From Biomphalaria glabrata (lineage: Eukaryota; Mollusca; Gastropoda; Planorbidae): a DNA stretch of 64,000 bases. The stretch lies in NCBI RefSeq assembly GCF_947242115.1, contig NC_074720.1, positions 10,108,645-10,172,644 on the forward strand, given 5' to 3'. Positions 22,325-33,689 of the stretch are shown here, in pieces. Positions within the stretch are counted from its first letter, which is position 1. Each line of letters begins with the position of its first letter. A program made the position numbers and the translations under genes. Under the pieces are notes generated by a model, which was given only the letters and a program-made list of their open reading frames with translations, ran no database searches and was not told where the DNA came from.

Positions 22325-22480
22325 GGCAGTACACACCGCCAAGGGACAGCTAGGGAGTCTGGGGGAGCGCTGTAAGCTCCCCCAGTGGGGTCCGGGATCC
22401 AAGCATTATTTCCGTTATTTTAAGCTTTAAAAAAATGCATATTTCGAGGTATCTACAGTGCAAATAGCCTGCTACTCTTC
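22325..22480 (-). repeat. GC-rich module, inverted copy
   Basis: In reverse complement it reads GTAGATACCTCGAAATATGC, then GGGGGAGCTTACAGCGCTCC, matching the units at 18595-19090 although the host element has different ends. Carries the same self-complementary GGGGGAGC/GCTCCCCC core. Confidence 0.7.
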
Positions 22481-22911
22481 CGCTTAAAAAATCAAAAACT
22501 TAACCTTCTATTCACTGGAGTCCAGCGATTGGTAGAAAATGGTAAAATGTTTTAGTTTTGTATTGGAGGGGGGGGGGAGGGAAACCACAAAACCCTTTTT
22601 GGCTACGCTCATGAAATTTGGTGACTAGTTTGCTTAAGTTGACTGCACTGAGGAAGTTAGTAAAGTTTCCCTTTCAGACAATGAGATTTGAGGCCAGTGA
22701 TGGTTTGAACTCCTCGCCTCTCGTCTACGCCCATGTGTTTTATCATAGTTGTAAGCCTAGTTTTATTCAAAATATATAAAGTTTTATAACGCATCGGAAA
22801 CTGAATGTATGCTTTCGTAGGCTTATATAATGTATTCTATTTATACATGTATGTAGTCTGAAAACTATAAACACTACAATAGCAGTCTTAATGAGTTTCA
22901 AAGTTTTTGGT

Positions 22912-23065
22912 ATTACTTATAGATTACAGATGTTTCTTCAAAAGAATAAAATAATCAGGTCCTACGCATTTCTCGTGTCAATCTAATCATGCATGTTGAT
23001 CTGTGACTTAAAATATGCTAAATCATTGGTTTTCCTGGCTGACTCAGGCAACCCATTCATTTAAA
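22912..23065 (-). mobile_element. CR1-type LINE 3' end, short diverged copy
   Basis: The stretch TCCTACGCATTTCTCGTG to GGTTTTCCTGGCTGACTCAG and GGCAACCCATTC parallels the 3' end of the full LINE. Heavily truncated. Confidence 0.75.
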
Positions 23066-23082
23066 GTGGTATCACCACAAAT

Positions 23083-23715
23083 ACAAAACTAGGGGTCTAA
23101 CGAGCCGTCATCCTCCCTACATTGCTCTATGCCTCAGAAACATGTATAGTGTACAGTTAACATGCAAAGAAACTGAACCACTTCCACATGACATGTCTGT
23201 GAAAATACTGAATGTCAAATGGCAAGACAAAATACCAGATACTGAAGTACTTCAAAGAGCGGGTCTGTAAATCATCCACACAATCCTGATGCAGTTCCAG
23301 CTGCGATGGGTAGGACACGTATGCAGAATGAAAGACCACCGCATCTCTAAACGACTCTTGTATGGCCAACTAAGCGCAGGAAAGAGCTCGCAAGGTGGTC
23401 AAAGAAAGCGCTTCAGGGACACCCTCAAAGAATCTCTGAAGGCGTTCAGCATAGACACAGCCACCTGGGAGACAGATGCACATGACAGAGCATCATGGCG
23501 TCGCGCTGTGAGAACCGGCGCACAGGTTGCTGAGGAAAAGAGAACATTGCTGGTAGAAGAAAAACGCCAGAGAAGAAAAGCAAGGCCAATGACACTAGCT
23601 CCAGCTGTAATAACCTGCCTAGAGTGTGGCCGAACATTCCGGGCTCACATAGGTCTCACCAGCCACACGAGGAGACATAAAACCCCAGTGCAAAGCCCTC
23701 AGCCCCCTGGATGAC
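23083..23715 (+). pseudogene. LINE polyprotein C-terminus with C2H2 finger (decayed)
   Basis: Reads VYRAVILPTLLYASET, then after frame shifts QLRWVGHVCRMKDHRISKRL, GGQRKRFRDTLKESLK, and an end block with CLECGRTFRAHIGLTSHTRRH (about 23615-23680), then a stop. This order is the C-terminal third of a common invertebrate LINE polyprotein, with a zinc finger before the stop. A 141-aa frame remains open over 23289-23714, but the upstream part is broken and no full RT is present. Exact clade not decided. Confidence 0.8.
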
Positions 23716-23745
23716 AAAGTGGTCATAATCGAACTACGATGGACG

Positions 23746-23747
<2 letters not shown>

Positions 23748-23840
<93 letters not shown>
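23748..23840. repeat. (TA)n microsatellite
   Basis: Pure TA dinucleotide run of about 92 bp directly after the LINE fragment. Confidence 0.95.
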
Positions 23841-23843
<3 letters not shown>

Positions 23844-24700
23844 CTTTAAAAAATAAGAGAAAGTAGAATGGTTAGAGATGTACTTCTAAATGTGAAAAAC
23901 TCTTGCTTCCTCCGAGTACATTCTCAAAATAGCGATTTGAATATGAATATATTATTTAAAAAAATAAATGATTCTAAATCTCTTTTCATTAAATATCGGA
24001 TGTGACAGCGCTATATAAATTATTTTAATTATTGTAATAATCTTCATTATTAATGACTTCATACTAAGCATAAGTTTGCCATTAATCATAATGGTATAAA
24101 ATTGATTTAGATCTAGATTTATGTTTTAATTAAATAATTTGTTTTTTTGTAAGTCTTAAGTGTAGTATTTTTAGATATATGCTATTACAAATAAACAACA
24201 AGAAACTTGCTTTTTCTTTTCAAATCGCAGAAAGTAGAACTTTATACCCATATTGAGCTATGAATAAATTGGGTGGTTTGCGATTTCGCGGCTGTGTGTA
24301 TGTGTTTGTTAACTTCTATTAAGTTTTGTTAAAGAGCTAATTGTCTCCCCTTTTGCCGCGTTATATCAATGTTTTCTAGCTCAACCTCTCCCATCCCTCT
24401 TTTCGTTAACTTTCAATGGAACCATTAAAAAACGTGTGAGGGAAGGAGCAAAACCAAAATAGGAGTGCCATCAAAGGCCCGTGCCGACCAGCAAAATGAT
24501 CAGGCTAAACACAGTCTCGAAGTGTTGAAGGCATGCCGCTAGTGCATAGCAGAAAGTACGGTCTAACGTTTTACAAATGATAATACGTACAGTGTATAGT
24601 GTAATTCTTAAAATTACATTCTTGTAGAATTTCAAACAAAATTAATTGTAATAATAATTTACAAAAAAAACACCAAAAAAACAAGAAAACGTGTTTGGGC
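23841..24700. other. AT-rich interior of the 22-25 kb DNA element
   Basis: No coding or repeat recognised apart from short A and T runs. Confidence 0.4.
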
Positions 24701-24974
24701 CTTTGTGTCTTGCTGTTGTCACTTTTGAATTTAATTTTCTTTAGTCGCGACCAGACCGGCCCATTTGGTACCGGCCCACCGGGCTTTTGCCCGTTTGCCC
24801 ATATAGCCAGTCCGCCCCTGTAAACAACAATTAGAAAGAGGAGTAGCTCAACCAATGGGCATCAGGAAACACAGGCAGAGCCATGCACAAAGAAATGACC
24901 ACGCCAAACAAAGTAGACAGTTTTAACTTCCTCCCCCACAAAGAGCAATATACTATCTTCCAACAAAGAACAGG

Positions 24975-25120
24975 GCACACACACTGGCGGATCCAGTGGG
25001 GAGGGGGAGGCGGTACGGGCTTTCGCCCCTCCCCTCGGCCGATCCCCCTCCCCAAGGGGGGGGGGCGGACGAACTTTAGCTAAGAAATCACACAATTTTT
25101 ATGTGAATTTATTAGTTATG
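24975..25120. mobile_element. DNA element left-end-like sequence (CACTGGCGGATCCAGTGG)
   Basis: CACTGGCGGATCCAG followed by long G runs and a C-rich block resembles the ends of DNA elements in this window, but no matching right end was found. GGGCGGACGAACTTTAGC and AGAAATCAC recur in diverged form at about 26262-26310 and 26440-26480, suggesting tandem units of about 250 bp split by the Helitron at 25.2 kb. Confidence 0.4.
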
Positions 25121-25121
25121 T

Positions 25122-25122
25122 T

Positions 25123-25204
<82 letters not shown>
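25122..25204. repeat. (TA)n microsatellite at the Helitron 5' end
   Basis: TA run of about 80 bp leading into TATAATTCTCTTCATGTC. The Helitron family start is itself TA-rich and may seed such expansions. Confidence 0.95.
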
Positions 25205-25208
<4 letters not shown>

Positions 25209-26125
25209 CTCTTCATGTCTTAAGAGTTTGGACGAGAAGAAGTAAAAAGAAGTAAAGGAAAGATCACTCTCTTATTTTTGCGGACAGTCCCCCAAGGAAA
25301 AAAAAGAAGGGGGGGGGGAGAGAACAAGTATTTACCGATCACTACGGAAGGCTGCCTGGTCGTGCGGTTTGCGCGCTGGACTGTCCTTTGGATGTATCGA
25401 TAGTTCCGGGTTCAAACCCTGCCCACTCACTTTCCCCTTCGTCCTGCGGAAGGTTTGGACTATCGTCAACTCTGAAGGAACATCCGAAACATGTAAAACA
25501 TTTTACAAGTAAACATTTTACAAACACTAAATAGCAGCGCTGGACTTAACAAGTGTGTCCAAAAAGTCATGGAAAGAGAACAAGTAATCTACTATGCATA
25601 TTTACAGGTCACTAAATAGCAGAGCATTTTATTCATTCTGTACTACGTACAGAATTACTTTACGAGCCTTGCGTGTAGCAAAGTCATACAGTATATCATA
25701 ATAATTCTGTTTCCTACATAGATAGTGTAAAAGTGTGTTTCCTCAATAGCAAGAATTACCAAATGTTTCAATCTATCTTTGAGAATTGTTGACCTCAAGT
25801 AATTCTTTATTAGTTTGAGGCGCGAGAAGCCTCTTTCGCAAGATTACACAATTACGGCTATTGCATAATGTTGAATGACACCTTTATTTATATTTTCCGT
25901 ATATTTTTAGTATCTTTTGCAATTTCGGGAGATTTCCAGGAGCTCCTGGTAAATCGACAGGAGGGTGCGGAATTCTCTTTTAAGTTATAAAATGGTTTTA
26001 TTCAATAATTTATACAACTTGAGTTAGCATTAGTCCTATAAAAGTGCGGGTCCCTTGAAAGTGCGGGTCCTTTAAAAGTGCGGGGCCCACTGCGGTCGTA
26101 TAGGCTGCAGTTTATTATATTTATA
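25205..26125 (+). mobile_element. Helitron-like element, copy B (3' end missing), split by SINE S1
   Basis: Begins TAATTCTCTTCATGTCTTAAG and follows copy A through the G-run, the hAT-derived stretch in antisense (about 25790-25870, TTAGTTTGAGGCGCGAGAAGC) and CCAGGAGCTCCTGG. After GGGGCCCACTGCGGTCG it departs from the family before the terminal hairpin, so the 3' end is lost. A SINE S1 lies inside at 25343-25530. Confidence 0.7.
25343..25530 (+). repeat. SINE S1 (tRNA-derived) inside Helitron copy B
   Basis: Head GGCTGCCTGGTCGTGCGG with an A-box-like TTTGCGCGCTGGA, B-box-like GGTTCAAACCCTG, body TCGTCCTGCGGAAGG, tail GGAACATCCGAAACATG with an AAACATTTTACAAG end. Its insertion interrupts TCACTA/AACACTAAATAGCAG of the Helitron. 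Confidence 0.8.
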
Positions 26126-26974
26126 GGCGTAGTTTATTATATTTTAACCAATTTTTAGATTATTTCGAATCCTCCCCCCCCCCGTCTACAATGTTGGCCG
26201 ATTTGGTGGGGTGGGGAGGTGGCAATGGCATCAATCCCGCCCCCCCCCTCCTAAGCTTTTGAGTGGGGGGGGGGGGCGGCGGTCCAATTTATTTGTAGAA
26301 ATCACAGCTTGTTAACAGAATCAAATATCTATATGATTAAAACTTGATATTGATATTTTAACCAATCTATATATTATGTCATTTCTCCCGTGGGGTGGAG
26401 CGAATACATCTACTGTTCTTTCCACCTAGGCCCTTTGAGTGTTTTGGGGGGGGGGGGTTTCTACTTTTATGGAGAAATCATAGTTTGTGAACAAAATTAG
26501 TTGAGTTACAATATCATTTTATATTATGAACCCAAATATTATTTTCCTAGTTACCTTTTTTTCCAACCTTTACTCATACTTATATTTATTTTTCTATTGT
26601 ATAAATTAATTTGGGACTATAACTCACAATATATGCTTGAATCCTAAAATGCCATAAAAAATTATTTAGAGTAGTATCTAATTGGTCAACTTAACTTTTC
26701 GTTTTGTTTAGAGCTTTGAATTCTAGTTCTGTAACAAAACAAAGTGACAAACATGCCTATTGAATAAAATGTATGACTTAGAAATGAGTTTTTTTTTTTT
26801 TTTTAAATTATTTTTTGAATAATTATTTTTCGGCGGCGATCCTCAATGCCTTAATCTAAATATGTGGCGTATCTTATCTTTTCAACGAAAAAATCGTTTG
26901 TATTTTCAATTTAGTAAAGGCCTGTAAATTCATATTAGATAATTTTTCAAGTAAAACATTATTCAAAAGGTACT
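26126..26974. other. Repeat-derived spacer with two about 250-bp units
   Basis: ATATTTTAACCAAT, a C or G run and AGAAATCA recur at about 26148-26300 and 26355-26480. No gene. A T-run lies at 26789-26804. Confidence 0.5.
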
Positions 26975-27155
26975 TTTTTAATAGGACGAATAATGACCTT
27001 TTTTCCTCCAATTTTCTTTTTGTTATTTGCCTTTGATAGAATTTCATTCTGAAATTTTGAATCATGCCTTTTTACCTGCCTGGGTGGACCACTTCGGGGG
27101 CCAATTTTCAGTGTGTGTCTCCACACAACCTGTCATTGTAACCTTGTTACACGTT
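26975..27155 (-). repeat. LINE-tail repeat (GGTGGACCACTTCGGGGGCC)
   Basis: In reverse it carries a degenerate RMKSHQRQM-like coding end and then GTGGTCCACCCAGGCAGG. Matches 62845-63055 and, in the coding part, 39595-39700. Confidence 0.6.
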
Positions 27156-27427
27156 TAACTGTTTAACTAATATTTATGATTTTAGTATCCTGTTCTAGAT
27201 CCACTTGAGTATGTACACACTAGTTTGACTTATAGAGGACAATAACAAATTATGGGTCTTATGTTACTTGTTAATCTCTTAGTGTGTCAAGAGAATTTAA
27301 ACTTGTTAAAGCAAAGTTTTAAAGGTTAAGGCGAATCCGTTTTTTTCGAAATATGTGGCTAGTATTACTCTGTTAAATATGTAAAGTTCTTTTGTTTGAG
27401 GTAAGGAGAGGCCAATCTCGTTTAAGG

Positions 27428-27514
27428 GAATTGCTGATATTTAATAGGGGCCCATTTAGGCACCGACCCATCAGGCATTTGCCCGGTAGCCCATATAGCT
27501 AGTCCGCCCCTGAG
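27428..27514. mobile_element. Right-end fragment of the CAGGGGCGGACTGG family
   Basis: CATTTGCCCGGTAGCCCATATAGCTAGTCCGCCCCTG parallels the right end at 24781-24820. The left part is missing. Confidence 0.7.
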
Positions 27515-27763
27515 GATAAGTTTATAAAAAAGGGAGTTAACGGCTTATGAAAGTCAGTGCAAGTCGGAGACTGACTGACTGAAAGACGTGAGTTAAGTTT
27601 TTGAAGAGAGTTGTATTCTGTTTAAATTGTTCAACATTTTATGATTTCACTTGTTGTTTTTTTCACATATCTACATTGAAGTTGAAACCTTTATACAAAC
27701 ATATTGTCAATAAGTGCATTTTCAGTTTTAAAAAAGTTTGTTAAGTGTTATTCTTTAAGTTAT

Positions 27764-28010
27764 GGAGGCGCTGTGGTTGAGCGGTAAAGAGATTGGCTTG
27801 TGAACCGGGATTCCCGGGTTCTAATCCTGGTGAAGATTCTGGAATTTTTAATTTAGAGATCTTTGGGCACCTCTGAGTCCAACCAGGTACTTGACATTAG
27901 TTGTTGTGCTGGCCACATGACACCCTCGTTAACCGTGGGCCATAAAAACAGATGAACTTTCAATCATCTGCCCCATAGATCTCAAGGTCTGTAAGGGAAA
28001 CATTTCTTTC
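27764..28010 (+). repeat. SINE S3
   Basis: Head GGCGCTGTGGTTGAGCGG, B-box-like GGTTCTAATCCTGG, then ATCTTTGGGCACCTCTGAGT, CACATGACACCCTCGTTAAC and CATAGATCTCAAGGTCTG. Nearly full length with a T-rich end. Confidence 0.85.
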
Positions 28011-28136
28011 TTTACTTTCTGGAATAAGAAAATAATACGGCTTTAAGGCTGTCTGAAGCTACAAACCACCCATGACCGTGTAGCCCGATCTACCTATACT
28101 TACATATCGCTGCACAGAAACGCTTTGACGCAATCT

Positions 28137-28300
28137 GGTTGTAAAATATTTTACATGTTTCGGATGTTCCTTCAGAGTTGAAGATAATCTACATCCTTGC
28201 CCAAACCTCCCACAAGATGGCGGGGGGGGGGGGGGGCAGCGGGCCGGGTATGAACCCGGGACCATTGAGAGGACCAAACGACAGTCAAGCACCGCAATTT
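28137..28300 (-). repeat. SINE S1, reverse
   Basis: Reverse complement ends ACATGTAAAATATTTTAC, with GGAACATCCGAAACATG and a B-box-like GGTTCATACCCGGC. The head is truncated near 28300. A G-run marks its middle. Confidence 0.75.
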
Positions 28301-29756
28301 TTGTGCCTTCTCGTGCAGCGAGTAAGTCGGAAAAGAGGCCCAAATGTTGAGCTGCAGAGGAAACAAACTATTCCAGCTAGAGCTTGTGTTGATGGCCTTC
28401 ATTTTTTCATCTGACTTTTTCCTTCCGACAAGTCTGTTTTATTATCCTCATCCTTTTTTGGTTCTAACCCTCTGAGCCAATATTAGAATACGTGTGATTG
28501 TGTATGCCCACTATTGCTAAGACTTCTGTGTCAAGATGTTGTTTCGCCATTTAACGTTTAGAATATACTCGGATAGATCACGTGAAATTTATTCAGCTTC
28601 TTGGCTTTAATATACAGTCTACTTTTCGAAGCCCAATAGTAATCAGATAGTATGCCCACGAACTCATTTTCAATTTCTTTCAGTTATTACTGTTGTGGTC
28701 AATCTATTTCTGGTTTGGGGTCACGCGTGACAGGCGTGTCACGGATAGCATCATCATGAATAAATGACCCAGTTTGAAGTGGGACTGACAATCTGAGGCT
28801 TTATTTTACAAGTTTCATGAGGCCGGAGAGCCTCTTTACACGGGCCTGGCGGTAAGTTGCGGATATCACTGTGTTATTTCGCTCAAAACAATTAGGCTAC
28901 ACTTAAGTAGATTGCACTTAATCCTAGAGTTTAAGGGTATAAAATTTCAATTTTGGTGAAGAATGCTTTGATTAGTGACGCCGTTTTCCCTTGAATGTAA
29001 CAAGAAATGTTAGCAGACGTTAATATTTTAGGGACCTTGACCTCCTCCTCATCCATTCCCTCCTATCCGGTTACGGTCACATCAATAAAAAAAAATTATA
29101 CAAATTAATATACTTTTAAAAAATCGAATTCTGTGCAACAGCCATGATTGTTTTCCTCCTACCTGGCCTGTGTATGTGTGCTTTGCGTTCTTGACCAATC
29201 GCTGGCAAGGGAGAGTTGACAAGATCGATACAAATTTTATCTTGTGTTAGTCACTAGGCACGTGTGGTCCACTTGCTTCTAACGATAAAATACGTGATCA
29301 TAGGTGAGTGTGAGTTCTGCGGTTAGCAATTGATTTAAGTACATGATATTTACGCTTTATAACATTTGTTTTAGAACAGATTTGCTTTGTTTATTTTTTT
29401 AATTCTGAAACGGATAGGAAGTTCTACAATAAAAAAAACAACTAATGTCTTGCATGAGTTATTTTATTTCGTAGAACTGTTTTCTTTTATGCTTAGGTAA
29501 GTGTAGATCTAGATCTACTTTCTGTTGGCTTTTTTTTTTAAGTTTGTAGGCTATATGTCAATGGCGAGATTCTTTTCACTACAAATTCACATAATATCTA
29601 ACTTAGAAAAGAAGCTACGAGCATTTATTGCTCTAGTTGTAGGTGTAGGACTGTAGAACATCAGGTTTGTAGACTTCTTGTTTGAATGAAAAGGAAAGAC
29701 TCTTGAGTTGAGAATATTCGTGCTTTATTTTTTCCAAACAAAACTTATATTAAGTC
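28301..29756. other. Unclassified spacer
   Basis: No coding region recognised. At about 29200-29310 there is slightly higher-complexity sequence with GACCAATCGCTGG (CCAAT box) and AGGTGAGTGTG (donor-like), which could be an untranslated exon. The support is weak. Confidence 0.35.
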
Positions 29757-29930
29757 AGTCCGTCTGTCTGTCTGTTTGGGTGGATTATTTTATACTTTTT
29801 TCTCCCACTTTCCATTCTCGGATAAAGTTGAAATTTCGCACAATTATTCATAGTCGATGACGTCATATGAATCAATAAAATAAATTATCCGATTAGTTAA
29901 TCAATTTATGACAATGAATTGTTTTAATAT
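29757..29930 (+). repeat. Interspersed repeat P
   Basis: GTCCGTCTGTCTGTCTG, then CTCCCACTTTCCATTCTCGG and AGTTGAAATTTCGCACAAT, as in other P copies. Confidence 0.7.
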
Positions 29931-30089
29931 AAAAAGGAGAGATAGACTTTGCTATATTGAGAGATATGCCAGTAATTGAATGGTGCCTCTCCTTACTTTG
30001 AAGAACAGCTATCTTCCGGTAATTCGACACCCTTCCATTCTTCTAACGTCGGATTATCAAGAGCCAAATGTATTTTAAATTAATCTACA

Positions 30090-30310
30090 TTTAATTACAC
30101 GATGTAAAAATATTTAAAAAAATCCGCTGCCGAAGACAAACGCAGACGGCGAAAAAAAAATCTAAATCGAGCACCTGTGGACAATGGTTATGCTTGCCCT
30201 GGATGTGGCCAAATATGTAGGTCACAGCTGGGGCTGCGCAGCCAAGAGAAATACTGCATTCCTCACTAATCTTTGGGCTCGCAGACAAGCCTTATTATTA
30301 TTATTAAATA
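30090..30310 (+). pseudogene. LINE 3' end with C2H2 finger and (TTA)n tail
   Basis: One frame reads NGYACPGCGQICRSQLGLRS then KYCIPH and a stop, a C2H2-like finger as in the LINE end at 23.7 kb. It then runs through TCGCAGACAAGCC into TTATTATTATTATTA. 5'-truncated copy with its 3' end preserved. Confidence 0.75.
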
Positions 30311-30369
30311 TATGCTATCTAGATCTGGGCTCTATTTAGTCTTATTTAGACTGTCAAGTGTATAATGAA

Positions 30370-30740
30370 GATATGTCAAAAATGCACGCTATAAAAGTAG
30401 TTTTTTTTTTAACTTACAACTAAAGCTAAGTTCGTATGAAATTGTTTTTTTTTAAATACAACTTTTAATCAATATTTTATGCCATGAATTAGTTAATAAA
30501 CGGAAAATATTTTTTATAATAATACATTGATACTTTTTCCATTGTGACCTTAGATGCAATTACCAATGCGCGAATCTATAAATGAAGCTTGAGTTATTAA
30601 TGGAGAAGTCTGTGACCTACTTAAAAAACAAACATACCTCCCCTGAAGTTTTTCATATAAAAGTGGTGTATTTTTTTTTCTAAAAAAATCTGCTTGCATA
30701 GATAATTTTTTAAATGAAATGGTTCACTTTCAGGGAAAAA
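30370..30740 (+). repeat. Interspersed repeat X, copy 1
   Basis: In reverse complement it matches 61790-62130 over about 340 bp (for example CGCGAATCTATAAATGAAGC here, and ATAGATTCGCGCATTGG there). A shorter piece lies at 63075-63165. Non-coding, AT-rich, unclassified. Confidence 0.7.
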
Positions 30741-31064
30741 AAAAGTCTTCCTTAGGGTTTGAACTTCTCAGTACGGGCAAGGCCTCTGCAAGCATTAGCT
30801 CTATCGTTGTCAAGACTAAGCTATCTGTTCAACTAGTCATGTCCTGTCTTAGTTCCCTGTTGTCCTAGAGGCTGTGTTCCGCTGTTTCAATGTCCCTCTG
30901 TGTCCACATCTGAGTTCGAAATTCCCTCGAATCCTTGCAAAGTAGGCACCTATCGAACAGAGTCCGGTGCGAAAACGTCCCCAATTTTAATTTTTTTCCT
31001 TTTGAGCCGCCATATCGTATCTGGCCTTTCTTATGGGTATCAGGTTCTTTTCTTGCTTGGCTCA

Positions 31065-32097
31065 TTAGTCGACCGTTGGCGTAGCATACGCCGCTTTTTT
31101 TTTTTGCATAGCCGGCCATAGGCCACTATGCAACCGCAGTGGGCCCCACACTTTCATAGGACCTGCGCTAATTCTAGGTGTTAATTATTAAATTAAACCA
31201 TTGTATAATTTATAACAGATTTCCCGCGGCCGCCTGATTTACCAGGAGCTCCTGAAAATCTCCTGAAATTGCAAAATACATGCAAAAGTCATGGAAATCT
31301 CCGGAAATTATTAAAAATCTTTTGAAAACTCATACAAATCTCCTGAAATATATAAACGAAAATTTTCATTTTGGAGTGTCATTCAATATGGAAAACACCA
31401 ATCATACGCGCGATAAAAAAACGCATTATGCAATACCTGTAATTGTGGAATCTAGTGAAAGAAGCTTCTCGCGCCTCAAACTAATGAAGAATTACTTGAG
31501 GTCAACAATTCTCGTAGATAGATTGATACATTTGATAATTCTTGCTATTGAGCGTGATCTATAAAGGAAATAAAAATTTTATGATATACTGTATGACTTT
31601 GCTACACACAAGGCTCGTAAAGTAGTTCTGTACGTAGTAAAGAATAAATAAAATGCAAAGACGAACTTATTTTCTAATACAAACTCTTGAATTTCATTTA
31701 TTATCCGTATCCCTATCCAAACTTGGCCCCGCGAAATCCGTTTCGCATAGGGCTCCACATTGGTTATGTCCGGCCCTGCTATTTAGTGACGAGTGAATAC
31801 AGAGTAGATTACTTGTTCTCCCCCCCCCCACACACACCTCTCTTTTTTTCGCAGACCGCTGAAACTACGTGGGGTAAAAATAAAAAAAGAGAGATCTTTC
31901 CATAACTTTTTGGTCACAACGGTTAAGTCTGCTATTTTGTGACGGGTGAATACTACTTGTTGTTCCCCCTATTCTTTTTTTTTTTTTCGTAGGGTCACTC
32001 TAGTTCGTCCGACTTGCAGTAATAAAAGAGTGATCTTTCCTTTACTTCTTCTTGCGTGTCCAAACTCTTGAGCCATGAAGAGAATTATATATATAGA
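31065..32097 (-). mobile_element. Helitron-like element, copy C (complete ends)
   Basis: On the minus strand it starts TCTATATATATAATTCTC after an A and ends with hairpin GGCGTA-TGC-TACGCC, spacer AACGGTCGA, then CTAA before a T. This is the canonical Helitron A/TC...CTRR/T arrangement. On the plus strand (31280-31564) it carries a 94-aa open frame ending IVESSERSFSRLKLMKNYL...RSTILVDRLIHLIILAIERDL, which matches the hAT C-terminal dimerisation domain with its upstream region. Best-preserved copy; no Rep/helicase. Confidence 0.75.
31280..31564 (+). pseudogene. hAT transposase C-terminal fragment captured in the Helitron
   Basis: Ninety-four codons without a stop. The core ERSFSRLKLMKNYLRSTI followed by LIILAIERDL is the hAT dimerisation helix pair (usual form ERSFSKLKLIKNYLRST...L..L..IE). 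The N-terminal part (KSPEIIKNLLKTHTNLLKYI) is not recognisable. It lies antisense to the Helitron in all copies that retain it (965-1171, 25790-25870, 46517-46810). No zinc finger or catalytic DDE part. Confidence 0.75.
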
Positions 32098-32479
32098 TAC
32101 AAACTCTAACTCCAACTCCAGATATTCATAAAAAAATAACAATAACTTTAAGCTAATACCCAATAAACCACACAATGACATCAACTCTCTGTAAATATTA
32201 ATTCACAAACACCAATCCAGGAAACAAACGTCGAACTTTCCTGGACCGGAAACAAGACCTCCGCTGACTAACACACTCTCTCGCACATTCAAGAAGACTG
32301 AATCATTCAGTTCATAACACGTGCAGACTGTTCACATTCATAACCTGGGCCTGGGAGTATATAAACAAAGGGATACAACTATCATATCAAAATATCAACA
32401 AAGTAACATATTCACTCTCGCCATACCTGCCCCTGACAATGGGTTTTCATTTCTCTTTGGAATGCCTCTATTGAAGTCA
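32098..32479. other. Spacer between Helitron copy C and repeat R4
   Basis: Unremarkable sequence. The 78-aa frame at 32321 has no recognisable domain. Confidence 0.4.
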
Positions 32480-32770
32480 CTACTTCAGGGAGGGTGGAAT
32501 CTGTGTGGCTGGAACCCGAAAACTGATCTCGTAAACGGCTCTAATGATTTTCCTTGATGTTTAACAGTTGATTATATCACTGAGAAAAGAATTACTAGCT
32601 CGTTAGCCGCAATGGTAAAAGTCTAATTTGACCGTTATAATTTTTCTAATTAAAAAGGAATTAAATTTAAATTTGGTTAGAAAACTAGATCTAGAGGTAG
32701 ATCTATTTTGGTTTTGAAACGACAGTCGCGTTGTTGAAGGAATTACATTTAAAAAAAAAGTATTGTAATA
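32480..32770 (+). repeat. Interspersed repeat R4, copy 2
   Basis: CTCGTAAACGGCTCTAATGA, AAGAATTACTAGCTCGTTAGCC and TTTGACCGTTATAATTTTTC align with the other R4 copies. Confidence 0.7.
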
Positions 32771-33084
32771 ACTTAAGAGGAGACGACTCAACGATATCGA
32801 TGTTTATTTACATGGGGCACATCAAAAATAAACAGAACAACGTCTGTCTATAGCACATCCTCTTCATCAGCACTAGACTTGGGCTTAACTTCGTTCTCTT
32901 CTCTCTAGTGTCAACATCCTTCTCAGTCTAGTCTCTAACAGTGCGCATCTTCTGCTTTCTCTTGGATGGTAGTGTGCATGGCAAGGTTATAACAGTATTT
33001 AAAAATAAAATACTTTTTTTGTTTGTTTTGTAACCAGACACAAGTGAAGTAATCAAATGATCACAGAACTTGAGTATAATACAC

Positions 33085-33256
33085 GAGCCGACCTGTGGCG
33101 TAGCATACGCCCCCCACCCCTCTTTTTTTTCTGAGCCTCGCTCACAGTCAATGCGAAAATGACGTGGGGTAACTCTAGTCCAACTTGCAGAAATGAAAGA
33201 GATATCTTTCCATGACTTTTTCATCGTGGTGTACCGCATGGTTGGGCCACGATGAG

Positions 33257-33330
<74 letters not shown>
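33085..33330 (-). mobile_element. Helitron-like element, short copy F
   Basis: The + strand reads CGAGCCGACCTGTGGCGTAG then CATACGCC, the family 3' hairpin in reverse, then the C-run, CTTGCAGAAATGAAAGAG, and GAGAACTATATATA into a (TA)n run. The hAT-derived interior is deleted. Confidence 0.65.
33259..33328. repeat. (TA)n microsatellite
   Basis: About 70 bp of pure TA at the 5' end of the short Helitron copy, the same position as at 25122-25204. Confidence 0.95.
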
Positions 33331-33331
<1 letters not shown>

Positions 33332-33422
33332 ATATTTTTTCTGAAGAGATATCACTTGAAACGTGTGCAAAAAAAAAAAAAAAAAATTCATGGTCTGAGC
33401 TTTCAAAGCTGCTGATTGAGAG

Positions 33423-33600
33423 AAAGTCAAGTAGTTAGTACCGAGTGAGTCGAGACACAATCAGAAAGTTATAAATAAGAGGATGTCAGATGTTAAGAGC
33501 TCTGCTACGGTAAGTTTGTTGTTTGACATGTTTCGGTCAGTGAAAGTAATCTTGTGCTGTTCAAGAGGGGTACGTTGAATACTGAAGCGTTTTCATGGTT
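33423..33600 (+). repeat. Interspersed repeat shared with 59905-60065
   Basis: GTCAAGTAGTTAG, GTGAGTCGAGACACA and GGTAAGTTTGTTGTTTG recur at 59905-60065 with many changes. Function unknown; the GTAAGTTTG inside is donor-like. Confidence 0.5.
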
Positions 33601-33689
33601 GATCCAGATCTACATTGTACTCTACATTACTGTGAACTATATTTGTATTTAAAGTTTAGTACAATACCTCTTAAAGAACTCGTATCTTC

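Larger units (their letters stand above)
22124..24820. mobile_element. 2.7-kb hAT-like DNA element (CAGGGGCGGACTGG ends) with nested LINEs
   Basis: Ends CAGGGGCGGACTGG and CCAGTCCGCCCCTG are inverted repeats. The flanking octamers TAGACAAC (22116-22123) and TAAACAAC (24821-24828) match at 7/8. The left interior has the inverted GC-rich module, the middle holds two LINE fragments and a (TA)n tract, and the right interior has ACCGGCCCACCGGGCTTTTG. No transposase. A right-end fragment of the same family is at 27428-27514. Confidence 0.75.
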
